A stretch of DNA of 64,000 nucleotides from positions 1-64,000 of the forward strand of contig NZ_JAOQJT010000004.1 in assembly GCF_025567285.1 (NCBI RefSeq). Direction: 5' to 3'. This document shows positions 37,901 through 44,870 of this stretch, piece after piece. Made by a program: the position numbers and the translations under genes. Source of the DNA: Coprococcus aceti (lineage in GTDB: Bacteria; Bacillota; Clostridia; Lachnospirales; Lachnospiraceae). Below the pieces are notes generated by a model, which ran no database searches, was not told the origin of the DNA, and saw only the letters and a program-made list of their open reading frames with translations. The first letter of the stretch is position 1; each line of letters opens with the position of its first letter.

Positions 37901-40900
37901 CAACAGTCAGTGTAGTCCTTGATGGAAAGACTCTTGTTCAGGGAACTGACTATAAGCTCAGCTACAGCGACAATGTGAATGTCACATCTGACACAGCAAA
38001 GGCTGTTGTGACAGTGACAGGAACAGGCAACTACACAGGAACAGTCCAAGGAGAGTTCTCTATAACTCCTATGGATATATCAAAGCTTGACATACCGGAG
38101 ATACCAGATCAGACATACGGCGGTCAGGCAGTAAAACCTGAACTGAGAATTGTAAATGGCAACAATGTTCTCTCAGAGGGCACTGATTACACAGTGGCAT
38201 ACGAGAACAACGATTCGGTTACAGACAAGGCCAGCGCTATTATCTCAGGTAGAGGAAGCTACAAGGGATCAGTGACCAGAACATTTGCTATAAAGGCATA
38301 CAGCATAGACAATGCAGAGATAAGTGGAATCCAGGATGCGGTAGTATTTACAGGAGATGCCATTGAATTTGCAGATATAGCAGTTGTAGTAAACGGCAGG
38401 ACACTTGTGAACGGTACGGACTACACAGTAAGCTACGAGAACAACCTGAACGTTACAGATGAGAAGAATCCTGCATATGTGATCATAAAGGGCACAGGAA
38501 ACTACGGCGGACAGGTTAGAACAGCATTTGCCATAACAGCTAAGAATATCGGCAGATGCAGCATTGATCCGATTGGCGGACAGATATACACAGGTAAGGC
38601 GGTTGAGCCTGAGATCACAGTCAGAGATGGCGCAAGGATACTGGAGACCGGAAAGGATTATGACATTACTTACAGCAACAACACAGATGTGACAGACAGT
38701 GCTGAGGTCACCATAACAGGTAAGGGCAACTACAGAGGCAGCAACAGTGCGGTATTCACCATCACACAGGAGGTTGTGGATATATCAAAGGCTGTAATGA
38801 GCAAGGTCGATGACCAGTATTACAACTTTGGAAATGCCATAAGACCAGAGGTTACACTTACATATGGCGGCAAGACATTGACACAGGATGTGGACTACGA
38901 GCTTGTATACATCGACAATATCAATGAAGGTACGGCGACGATACAGGCAAATGGTATCAACAAGAACACAGGCTCGGTGAGCACAACATTTGCCATAAAG
39001 CCAGTAGATATAACAACTGCTGAGGTTGTACTTGAGAATGACTCATTTGAGTACACGGGATCAGAGATCAGACCTGCAGTTAAGATGATAACAGTAAGCA
39101 GGGATGGCAAGGCGACGGCAGTGACATCTATGACAGCATTTGATGTGACATACACGGACAATACAAATGTCGGAACTGCTGGTGCGGTTATAAAGGCAGC
39201 ACAGGGAAGCGGATTTACAGGATCTGTGACAAAGAAGTTTGAGATCACAGAGGTGGATATCGCACAGGCTGTAGTTGATGTGGAAGACCATGTGTACACA
39301 GGAAGTGCAGTAAAGCCTGCATATACAGTGACACTTGATGGCAAGAAACTCACTGCGGGAACAGATTTCAATGTGGTGTTCAGCAACAATGTAAATGTTG
39401 GAACAGCAGCCATCCTCACAGTGACCGGTACAGGAAACTACAAGGGAACAGTTGTCGCATACTTTGCGATAACTGCAAAGGATCTGAGCAAGGCAGATGT
39501 GAATGTCCAGTCATCAGTTTACACTGGAAAGCCACTTACACCGGCTGTGACAGTAACTCTCGATGATGAGATATTAAATGCAGACATTGATTATGTTGTT
39601 TCTTACAGCAACAATGTGAACGCTACGACAGCAAAGTCAAAGGCGACTGTGACCGTCAAGGGAACAGGAAACTATAAGGGCACTGTGACTGCTACATTCG
39701 ACATTGAGCCAAAGGCGATCAATGAGGCGAAGATCAATGATATACTGGATCAGATGTACAGCGGCAGTGAGATCAGACCGGATGCAAAGGTGACACTCGA
39801 TGGAGTACAGCTTGTTGCAGGAACGGACTACACTGTGACATATGAGAACAACATAGAGGTTTCAGATTCAGCCAAGCTTATCGTAACCGGTAAGGGCAAT
39901 TACAAGGGAACTGTAGAGAAGAACTTCAGTATAAAGAGTCTCACTCTTGAGGACGCAGAGGTATCAGGTATACCAGCCGGCACAGAATACACAGGAAAGA
40001 CCATAACATTTGGCGAGATCGTTGTGACACTGGTCGGAAAGAAACTGTCCGAGGATGAGGATTACACAGTAGAGTATAAGAACAATGTAAACGTGACAGA
40101 CAGTGCGGAGGTTGTGATAACAGGTATCGGCAATTACAGCGGAGAGCTGAGCAGAACATTCAAGATCACAGCTAAGGACATAAGCAAGTGTAGAGTCGAT
40201 GCGATTGGCGGACAGGTACACACAGGAAAGGCTGTAACACCTGAGGTCACAGTGAGAGACGGAACACAGGTTCTCGTGTCTGGAACAGATTACAAGACAG
40301 AGTACAGCAACAACATAAATGAGACAACGGCCAGCTCGAAGGCTGAGATCAAGATCACAGGATCTGGTAACTACACAGGAAGCATAACAGTGAACTTCAC
40401 GATATCTAAGAATCTTGTGGATATATCCAAGGCTGTGATAAGCAAGATCAGTGATCAGCTTTACAACTTCGGCCAGCCGCTCACACCGGATGTGACAGTT
40501 ACATTTGGTGGAAAGACACTTGTATACGGCGAGGATTACGCACTCGTATATGTGGACAACATCGATGAGGGTGTGGCAACCGTAACAGTTAGAGGTATCA
40601 ATTCAAATACCGGATCTTTATCGGCTAAGTTTAACATCAATCCGGTCGATATAAGTGATGGACAGATAGCTCTTGATGCATCCGAGTATATGTATACAGG
40701 AACAGCAGTAAAACCGGTGATCAATTCATTTACAGTGAAGAGAGCTGGAAAGACAGTGACAGTTACTGATTTTGACAACCTTGAGATCAGCTACTCGTCA
40801 AATACAAATGTTGGAACAGGTAAGGTTACTATAAAGGCACTTGAGGGTGAAGGCTTCACAGGAAGTGTCAGCAAGACATTTGCAATAGTAGGTGCTTCAG

Positions 40901-43900
40901 TCGACAATGCTTCAGTAAAGGTTGGAAACGGAGTTTATACGGGTGAAGCTGTAACTCCGGATCACACAGTTACACTCGGAGGCAGGACACTTGTTGAGGG
41001 ACGCGACTACAGAGCAGACTACAGCAACAATGTGAACGTGACAGACAGTGCAGTGCTCACCATCACAGGTATGGGTAACTACAGTGGAAGCACCACAGCA
41101 AGATTTAAGATAAGTGCCAGAAATCTTGCAGATGCAGACATTACGGTGGCATCGGCAAGATACACAGGAGATCCACTTACACCTGCAGTTACAGTTTCAC
41201 TTGGCGGAACAGCTCTTGTGGAGGACAGAGACTTTACAGTTTCATACAGTGACAATGTGAATGTCACAACAGACACAGATAAGGCAGGCGTTACCATCAC
41301 AGGTATAGGCAACTACACTGGAACGGCGGTTGAGAAATTCGATATCGCAGCTAGAGACATATCTCTTGCAGAGATAAAGGACATCGACAGACAGAATTAT
41401 ACCGGTAATGCGGTTACACCAAAGCTCACTGTTGTTGACGGACAGAGAGAGCTTGTGGCAGGCAGGGATTACACCGTAAGCTACAAGAACAATGTCGAGG
41501 TGACAACGGCAGCAGTTGCGGTGATAACAGGAAAGGGCAATTATTCAGGAACTGCCAGCAAGCTGTTTGCTATTGGCGGTGCAGATATTGCAGATGCAGA
41601 TATAACAGGTATAAAAGACAGCGTAACCTACACAGGAAAGGCAATAACATTTGCCGGACTTAAGGTAACATACGGCGACGATGTACTTGTGGCAGGAAGA
41701 GACTACACTGTATCATACAGTGGAAATAAGAACGTGACGGACAAGGCAAGTGTTACCATCACAGGTATTGGCAACTACACAGGAAGTGTTAACAGATACT
41801 TTGCTATAACAAGAAGAAATCTTGCAGACTGTCATGTGAGCGAGATCGAGGGTCAGATTTACACAGGCAAGAAGATAGAGCCGGAGCTCACAATTACATA
41901 TGGAGATCTGGTGCTTGTAGAGGGTGTTGACTACGAGATCGAGTACAGCAATAATATTGAGCCTACAGCAGGCGGACAGTCGGCAAAGGCAACAGTAACA
42001 GGTAAGAGAAGCTACACAGGAACTGTGGAGAGAGAATTTACCATTACAAAGGATCCTGTAAATATAAGCGGAGCCAAGATCAGTGCAATACCTGATCAGG
42101 AGTTTGCAAAGAAGAATATCACACCTGCGGTAAATGTTACATACGGTGGCAAGACGCTTGTACAGGGAACTGATTACAAGGTTTCATACATCAATAACTA
42201 TAATGTTGGAACTGCCACAGTGACGATCACAGGATATGGAGACTACGTAAGTTCTAAGACGGCAACTTTCGAGATCGTCAAGAGAGACGTAACAGGTTAT
42301 GTAGCAGAGCTTTCAAAGAGCAGCATGACATACACCGGAAAGGCACTCACTCCATCAGTTACAGCTATTAACAGCAGTGACGGAGCATTTGTGCTTGACG
42401 ATGAAGATATCGCGGGCTTCATAGTGAGATATGCTTCAAATGTAAACGTTGGAACAGCAACGGTTACAGCTACAGCAGGAAGCCGGTCTAATTACACAGG
42501 AAGTGTGACAGCAACATTTGCCATAACAGCGGCATCAATCGATAATGCAGTAGTTGTGGCAGAGGATACGGAATACACAGGAAAGCCGGTAACTCCAGCC
42601 GTTACAGTGACAGTCAACGGTGTTGTGTTATCAGCAGCGGATTACACAGTGGCTTACAGTAACAACACTGAGGTCGGAACCGCAGAGGTAAGCATAACAG
42701 GAAAGGGCAACTACACCGGAGAGACAACAGGTACATTTGAGATAACAGCAAGAAGTATCAAGAACTGTACAGTTGAGTGCAGTACATCGATCGAGTACAC
42801 AGGAAACCAGCTCATACCTGTTGTAAAGGTAAAGAATGGTGATGTGGAGCTGACAGAGGGAGTTGACTACATACTCAGCTTCGATATGAACACAGATGTG
42901 ACAGGACGCGCAAAGGTGGTTGTGACCGGTAAGGGCAACTACAAGGATTCAGTGACAAGATACTTTGCAATTACAAAGAAGAGTATCGCTGGAGCTGAGA
43001 TCAAGGGTATTACAGGAAAGGTATTCACAGGTAATGCAATAACACAGGATATTGAAGTTGAACTGGATGGACAGAAGCTCAGCCAGGGAACGGACTATAC
43101 TGTGAAGTACGAGAACAATGTTCATGTAGGAACAGCAGTCATAACAATAACAGGTGCAGGCAACTACACAGATTCTGTAAAGAAGAGCTTTGTGATAAGC
43201 AAGGCAGATATAAGCAACACGGCTGTTATAAACGGAATTGAGTCCGAGGTTATATACAAGGGCACAGCATTTAAGTTTGATAATGTCACGATAACATGGG
43301 GAACAAATGTGCTGAAGGAAGGCAGAGATTACACGATCACATACCAGAACAACAGCGGAATCACCATGACGAGAACAAGTAAGGCTTCAGTCACTGTGAA
43401 GTTCATGGGCGACTACAAGGGAAGCGTTACAAAGCAGTTCAGGATCAAGGCATTTGACATATCAAAGGCAACCGTATCAGCGATAGCAGACAAGACCTAC
43501 ACAGGATCAGCGATCAAGCCGGCGGTTACAGTTAAGATCGGCAGTACAGTGATAAATCCAAAGGAGTACACGGTTGAGTACAGCAACAACGTGAAGCCGG
43601 GTGTTGCAAGTGTTACGATCACAGGACTTAACAACTTCTACGGAACAAAGAAGGTTACATTCAACATCCTTCCTGCAAAGGTGAAGAACCTTGCGGCAAG
43701 CGGTGAGACAACAACATCACTGAAGCTATCATGGAGCAGCAGTGCATATGCCCAGGGATATGAGGTGTACAGATATGATACAGGTAAGAAGACATATGTG
43801 AAGGTTGCAACAGTGAAGGGCACAAGCAGCAATATCACAGGTCTGGCAGCGGGAACTGATTACAAGTTCGCGGTATCAGCATATGTGAAGTCGTCAGGCA

Positions 43901-44772
43901 AGACACTGTATAGCGAGAAGACAGTCATAAATGCAGCAACAAAGCCAGCTAAGGTTTCAGGTATTTCATTCAGCAGCAGGGCAGAGAAGTCGATAGCGCT
44001 CAAGTGGAATACAGTTAAGGGAGCTACAGGCTACAAGGTATACAGACTTGTAGCAAAGGACAATTACAAATATCTTGGTTCGACATCAAAGACAGCTTAT
44101 AATGTAAACGGTCTGACTGGAAGTACAGCTTACACATTCAAGGTAGTTGCATACAAGAAGGTCGGCAGCAAGGAGCTCGTTGGTGAGGATGCTACAGCAA
44201 GGATCATGACAACGCCATCGGCAGTCAAGAATCTTAAGATCAGTGCCAGAAGCAATGCATCGATAACGATGAAATGGAGCAAGGTAAACAACGCTGATGG
44301 ATACATAGTTTACAGATACCGCGGCAACAGAGCAGTCAAGATCAAGACCATCACAAGCAAGTCAAAGGTCGTATTTGTAAGCTCAAAGCTCAGTGCCGGA
44401 ACAACGTATAAGTACAGAGTTGTGGCATACAAGAAGGATGGAAAGGCGATCGTAGAGAATGCCGGAACATATGTATCAGGATTTACACTTCCTGCAACAC
44501 CTGTTGTATCAGCGAAGGCCGGAGTCAAGCAGGCGAAAATTGCATGGAAGAGAGCCAAGGGAGCAACAGGTTACATCGTATACATGTCAACATCAAAGCG
44601 TGGCACGTATAAGGCTGTTGCAACTATAAGAAAGGCAGGAACTACTTCATACACCAAGAAAGGCCTGAAGAAAGGCAAGACATATTACTTCAAGGTGCGT
44701 GCATTTAACAAGTCAGGTAAGACAACATATAAGAGTTCATACTCAACAGTAAAGAAGATCGTTGTCAAATAG
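25915..44772 (+). CDS. Giant secreted Ig-repeat (YDG/MBG-like) protein with four C-terminal Fn3 domains
   Basis: An uninterrupted ORF of 6285 residues. A signal peptide (about 1-40, RRMIAFLMAFIMALSVLF core) is followed by about 74 tandem beta-rich units of 73-90 residues with the pattern YTG-x-x-ITP-x-VTV ... DYTVSYSNNVNVGTATVTITG-x-GNYTG ... TFxI, to about residue 5918. Four fibronectin type III domains follow (about 5919-6009, 6010-6100, 6101-6192, 6193-6285). Units of this kind are found in surface adhesins of gut Firmicutes; I infer a long stalk reaching away from the cell. There is no LPxTG-type motif, no C-terminal membrane helix, and no recognised S-layer or choline-binding module, so attachment is unexplained. 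Start ATG 25915 follows GGCAGGGAG. No frameshift is seen despite the repeats. Confidence 0.92.
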   Translation: MRRSYGRRMIAFLMAFIMALSVLFQSDIAIGGIAQVLAAQSQNVATASDAEKQSDVGDSVATLAADDAIDLNADGYYCYTTVTSGKTYSGKPWTLTSSELVVKKIGDTTNDTKLSSDYYTVEYSNNVNVGTATVTVRGNADMNCSGTLTCTFTIKAKSITSTALFYIDGKEKANQHKNCKNKIYTYQAGGVWPQIYVKTANTSSGYFLTEGTDYVVDYYNNDEESEVVEDPLGDGPRVVVSAAKNSNYKIGSDGEYYIYYGISAANLSDQEISLEGDTFVYTGKPIKPAVKILDKTNNKYLHSIDEWGTNDYEYKVEYTNNTDVGTATVTITGAPTRFKGTVTKTFQIVDQGTEVYSIADADVTVDDDLVYDGTAKTPSPVVKYKGTTLVEGKDYKVSYYTNNTNASTSTSKPSLTISGLGSYVGSKTVNFTIKPRSTENLSVTFDDAVFNTANNITIQVSPQNISVKDKELGTTLKLSQDFSYDFSEYWNAKDYNVGTHKFNIVGIGNYTGTVPCEFQIVAADISKAVITADDAEYTGSEVTTTLSKVTFSNTDLVEGVDYEISGYENNVEIGNSARVMIKGLGNFQGTCVGTFAIKTSKISMNDVEFSTISSMKYTGAQLKPDVTLTYDGKTLVEGTDYSVAYGENIVPGTNNGKVTFTGMGDYAGTVYKSFNILAKSFSDADVKLTVNKSSYEYTGENIKPDITITYNGMTLVEGVNYTFPFSYKETGTWTVIAMSASVYYSGSKSFQITIVAPSGDMGKLTYEDIPDQYYNGGEVKPELTIKNGSYVLKEGTDFTVTDRKNNDKVGTSTITIEGMGSYSGTKVLEFNILPKPLENCDVKDISDSQYTGEALEPAVTIKNGSVELEQDVDYTVEYSNNTDVTDEAKVVIKAANDNYTGEIVKYFKITPVSIISSSSGMGITQADQSQMYTGMAIEPVINVTRYVNGEIIKLERDKDYTVEYANNIEVTGSGEKASITVTGIGNYTGQKVIRFEIEKRAVYNCQMDAIADQLWTGSAITPEINIYNGEIKLVENEDYTVEYADNTDAGKASVTITGCGDHYTGQIIKYFNITKEFIDISTSDKITLTGLEDQSYNFGMAVRPSFTLSYDGEEMTAGSNGDYTYTFKDNYEVGTATLVITGVGKYKGTKEYTFKIAKYDISGDTLIISGDTFEYSGTAIKPSLVAVKVGTVNRITSFDDFNVTYGENTNVGNGSVTITPKADSSYTGELTQKFVIYKKSITGATVSASSVTYTGKAQTPAVTVTCKDGMAVPSGSYSVEYANNINVGTAKITVTALENGNFDGTATGSFEIKAIDIAGADVADIADQTYTGSAITPDITVSYDGTELVEGEDYVVSSYDNNENVSTASAKASITITGKGVYSGTKKIEFNIVPASVSKAVVTGVEDSVVYTGADITFAGLAVTVSGRKLTAADYTVKYTNNRNASTTDSKAEILITGKGNYTGEKIVQFVIEQKDIADCTVQPISAQIYTGKAVEPEVTVTDGANTLVKGTDYTVAYSNNINVTTTESKAVADISGTGNYKGSVKATFDIAKKIVKITDADVADIADQTYHMGDKIEPAATVTVDGVKLDADCYTVTYTNNVNVGTATMTVTGIAVQGYSGTVEKTFKILPLSIAKAVASKTYSAVYTPAGRTFTVESFDITVDGKKYTVTDMSDFTVTQKNLINVGTGTITVTAKADCNFTGSFDIAVTITAAKIEESWASLEQTEFSYTGSEITPEPVVRSGNVILKKDVDYTLSYDSNVECSDKASVMVTGTGNYTGEVKLLFTIGAKSLTGAKVSAQAQSYTGKPLTTKISVVLGDEKLVEGQDYTVEYVEGEVTNAGTGKFKIKGKGNYTGELDGTFVINVRSINAEGITVAGVADKTYTGFEITQDITVKDGDAVLTEGTDYTVDYENNVNASTTDSKAAVIVRGKGNYDSSTTRRVEFTIGQKDITDAEMDGVESSVVYTGKAITFDQAVLTVDGVKLVNGVDYETEYVNNLNVSTASSKANIIFSAKGNYTGKASWTFTITAKSIEDCTVSDIPGQTHTGKALTPDITVKDGSRTLVKGTDYDVVYSDNIEVSTADKPAKAVVTGKGNYTGSVQKTFMIAERVIDITPAVISITDKGPFVYNYGKQITPAISVTLDGEVLPEDAYTVSYQSNVNAGKAYIIVTGAGEYHGVIDTSFTIEQLDVTGGVLELEKDAYGYTGSEIKPVVTGITLAGGSIEPGTDFDVTYSNNINVGSGEIALTARSSSNYKGTVTGKFAITAADITDAQLTVADQTYTGAALKPAVTVYLGQTKLIEGTDYTVGYADNTDAGTATVTVKGMGNYAGTVKTTFKIAARSISAAKITVADQVYTGAPLTPEITVTLGGKQITDTEYDVDYSGNTDKGTATVTITGKHNYTGTASETFTISAMDISKCVVSPIASVVYDGTAHSPKVTVKNGEIVLTEGSDYDVTYSDNVSVTTDSRKAKATITGRGNYTGQCVAEFEITKADFADAVITGIPESVEYTGESIVLTGYELTLGDTKLVENQDYVVEYTDNKEIGTATVRFIGAGNYSGEKTAAFKITKADIANCEISPIQGQTWTGKAIEPVLTIKNGSVTLKAGTDYEVTYSNNIDETDEAKAEITGIGNYTGTAVVYFSITRSVVDINGATVSAIPAQTYAFGKAVTPSVTVMYNGITLKENTDYTLTYENNINAGTAYVIITGTKYYSKTKRVSFAINPADISAGRVVIDQESFVYTGKSQKPEVTGIEFGDVMITDMDSFDISFGSNVNVGTASISVSAKSNTNYKGSVTGEFAITEADLSGAAVEVDDAVYQGTPLTPAVRVTLGTVVLTEGRDYTLSYSSNTNVGKGTVKITGSGNYKGTVSAEFAITERTITDADVEVADQIYTGKELTPDVEVTLGDKLLTNGVDYTVTYEKNVNVGTANVVVKGTGNYKDTITKTFRIAAADISSAVAYKISDQTYTGNPITPAVTVSMADGTTLKAGVDYEAEYTGNTDVTTKDAPAQVVITGKGNYVGTLRTTFAIVPKSLTGVAISGYSESVAYTGADVTFADIIVADGSEILTEGIDYRITYTGNKAVTTEDGTYFTVTGTGNYTGSKDVHFVITEKDLRECDVEEIESQVYTGKAIEPEVTIRNGNVLLVSDVDYDVTYESNINETTETTKAKAIITGKGNYTGKVTKEFVIGRVFTDISKAEIEAIPDQTYTFGQAITPEVKVSFGGKALTLNTDYTVTYTDNIDAGTATVKIIGTGDYNKSVTKTFVIKPADISKASVVLRGTSFTYTGEAITPAVTRLGVPNGGVTESITDLSSFAVEYSDNTDAGTAKVTVSAGKDTNYTGTASTTFTITRKSISGAVVSVADAEYTGSEVIPDVKVTLGDKVLTAGVDYTVSAENNVEAGEDALLKITGCGNYEGVLSQTFEISAKSIDGGKCSIPAQVYIGSALTPDVVLEVGGKTLTKGEDYTVTYADNIDVTTAEKKASAIIKAMGNYTGKLTVYFDITAKTLTAADVDSIDAQEYTGEAIEPVVVVRNGDTVLVAGRDYDVTYSNNTDKTTEARAVVKGKGNYQGTVTKLFEICGASIAPAVVTGIPESAEYTGDSITFKDITVVMNGKTLVYGTDYTVSYENNVNATTEDSMAYVIIKGNDNYGGQIRTAFSITPRSLEKCKVDAIGGQTYTGREITPEVTVRDGSKVLENGRDYTVSYSDNIEVGKNAKAVIEGKGNYTGQLTAEFTIAKEVLDISNAVISDIADQYYNFGEELTPALSVNLGGRKLTENVDYSVTYTDNIEAGTATATVKGIDQNKGEVSKTFKILPIDITTAEIALVKDSYGFTGDAVTADVESITVTRNGVKKVLTDLAGFEITCTDNVNVGTATVKIAAGEGQSYTGSTSTSFRIVAASIEQAEVSVDSAVYTGSAITPVCRVVLGGKTLAEGVDYKVTVSGNVNVTDNALVTIEGTGNYTGKLSQKFSITPKRISQAEVKADDAEYTGSAVTTTVSVVLDGKTLVQGTDYKLSYSDNVNVTSDTAKAVVTVTGTGNYTGTVQGEFSITPMDISKLDIPEIPDQTYGGQAVKPELRIVNGNNVLSEGTDYTVAYENNDSVTDKASAIISGRGSYKGSVTRTFAIKAYSIDNAEISGIQDAVVFTGDAIEFADIAVVVNGRTLVNGTDYTVSYENNLNVTDEKNPAYVIIKGTGNYGGQVRTAFAITAKNIGRCSIDPIGGQIYTGKAVEPEITVRDGARILETGKDYDITYSNNTDVTDSAEVTITGKGNYRGSNSAVFTITQEVVDISKAVMSKVDDQYYNFGNAIRPEVTLTYGGKTLTQDVDYELVYIDNINEGTATIQANGINKNTGSVSTTFAIKPVDITTAEVVLENDSFEYTGSEIRPAVKMITVSRDGKATAVTSMTAFDVTYTDNTNVGTAGAVIKAAQGSGFTGSVTKKFEITEVDIAQAVVDVEDHVYTGSAVKPAYTVTLDGKKLTAGTDFNVVFSNNVNVGTAAILTVTGTGNYKGTVVAYFAITAKDLSKADVNVQSSVYTGKPLTPAVTVTLDDEILNADIDYVVSYSNNVNATTAKSKATVTVKGTGNYKGTVTATFDIEPKAINEAKINDILDQMYSGSEIRPDAKVTLDGVQLVAGTDYTVTYENNIEVSDSAKLIVTGKGNYKGTVEKNFSIKSLTLEDAEVSGIPAGTEYTGKTITFGEIVVTLVGKKLSEDEDYTVEYKNNVNVTDSAEVVITGIGNYSGELSRTFKITAKDISKCRVDAIGGQVHTGKAVTPEVTVRDGTQVLVSGTDYKTEYSNNINETTASSKAEIKITGSGNYTGSITVNFTISKNLVDISKAVISKISDQLYNFGQPLTPDVTVTFGGKTLVYGEDYALVYVDNIDEGVATVTVRGINSNTGSLSAKFNINPVDISDGQIALDASEYMYTGTAVKPVINSFTVKRAGKTVTVTDFDNLEISYSSNTNVGTGKVTIKALEGEGFTGSVSKTFAIVGASVDNASVKVGNGVYTGEAVTPDHTVTLGGRTLVEGRDYRADYSNNVNVTDSAVLTITGMGNYSGSTTARFKISARNLADADITVASARYTGDPLTPAVTVSLGGTALVEDRDFTVSYSDNVNVTTDTDKAGVTITGIGNYTGTAVEKFDIAARDISLAEIKDIDRQNYTGNAVTPKLTVVDGQRELVAGRDYTVSYKNNVEVTTAAVAVITGKGNYSGTASKLFAIGGADIADADITGIKDSVTYTGKAITFAGLKVTYGDDVLVAGRDYTVSYSGNKNVTDKASVTITGIGNYTGSVNRYFAITRRNLADCHVSEIEGQIYTGKKIEPELTITYGDLVLVEGVDYEIEYSNNIEPTAGGQSAKATVTGKRSYTGTVEREFTITKDPVNISGAKISAIPDQEFAKKNITPAVNVTYGGKTLVQGTDYKVSYINNYNVGTATVTITGYGDYVSSKTATFEIVKRDVTGYVAELSKSSMTYTGKALTPSVTAINSSDGAFVLDDEDIAGFIVRYASNVNVGTATVTATAGSRSNYTGSVTATFAITAASIDNAVVVAEDTEYTGKPVTPAVTVTVNGVVLSAADYTVAYSNNTEVGTAEVSITGKGNYTGETTGTFEITARSIKNCTVECSTSIEYTGNQLIPVVKVKNGDVELTEGVDYILSFDMNTDVTGRAKVVVTGKGNYKDSVTRYFAITKKSIAGAEIKGITGKVFTGNAITQDIEVELDGQKLSQGTDYTVKYENNVHVGTAVITITGAGNYTDSVKKSFVISKADISNTAVINGIESEVIYKGTAFKFDNVTITWGTNVLKEGRDYTITYQNNSGITMTRTSKASVTVKFMGDYKGSVTKQFRIKAFDISKATVSAIADKTYTGSAIKPAVTVKIGSTVINPKEYTVEYSNNVKPGVASVTITGLNNFYGTKKVTFNILPAKVKNLAASGETTTSLKLSWSSSAYAQGYEVYRYDTGKKTYVKVATVKGTSSNITGLAAGTDYKFAVSAYVKSSGKTLYSEKTVINAATKPAKVSGISFSSRAEKSIALKWNTVKGATGYKVYRLVAKDNYKYLGSTSKTAYNVNGLTGSTAYTFKVVAYKKVGSKELVGEDATARIMTTPSAVKNLKISARSNASITMKWSKVNNADGYIVYRYRGNRAVKIKTITSKSKVVFVSSKLSAGTTYKYRVVAYKKDGKAIVENAGTYVSGFTLPATPVVSAKAGVKQAKIAWKRAKGATGYIVYMSTSKRGTYKAVATIRKAGTTSYTKKGLKKGKTYYFKVRAFNKSGKTTYKSSYSTVKKIVVK
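29134..43668 (+). repeat. Higher-order repeat: blocks of seven Ig-like units
   Basis: Units 13-74 of the giant protein fall into seven types in fixed order. Type A carries (N/A/T)FG before the TP motif and starts with VDIS. Type B has a longer ITV insert and NVGTAxVTIxA. Types C and D are short units with L(G/D)GKTL. Type E follows. Type F has ITF instead of ITP (SVxYTGxxITF). Type G has C-x-V and YTGKAxEPEVTVRDG. Blocks start at 29134 (six units, one C/D missing), 30568, 32239, 33850, 35482, 37123, 38764, 40405 and 42046, ending at 43668. Spacings are 478, 557, 537, 544, 547, 547, 547, 547 and 541 residues. Confidence 0.85.
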
Positions 44773-44813
44773 TGACTGACAGTTAGATAAGGGAAAGCCG
44801 GAAATAAAACTAT

Positions 44814-44870
44814 AAAAAGCATCCAACCGGGTGAGCCTGGAAACAGGCTTATCTGGTGGATGCTTTTTTG
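44814..44870 (+). terminator. Bidirectional terminator after the giant gene
   Basis: AAAAGCATCCA (44815-44825) pairs with TGGATGCTTTT (44856-44866) and continues inward with one mismatch around an AGCCTG-GAAA-CAGGCT hairpin. T-runs lie on both strands. On the minus strand it overlaps the end of the convergent gene. Confidence 0.85.

Noticed and set aside
26280..43660. Regular repeats in the giant gene as a possible CRISPR array
   Set aside because: The repeats are coding, 220-260 bp long, diverged, and have no short identical repeat/unique spacer pattern.
25926..44558. Many minus-strand ORFs inside the giant gene
   Set aside because: They are antisense shadows of a repeat-rich coding sequence with regular codon bias and have no start signals or recognisable domains.
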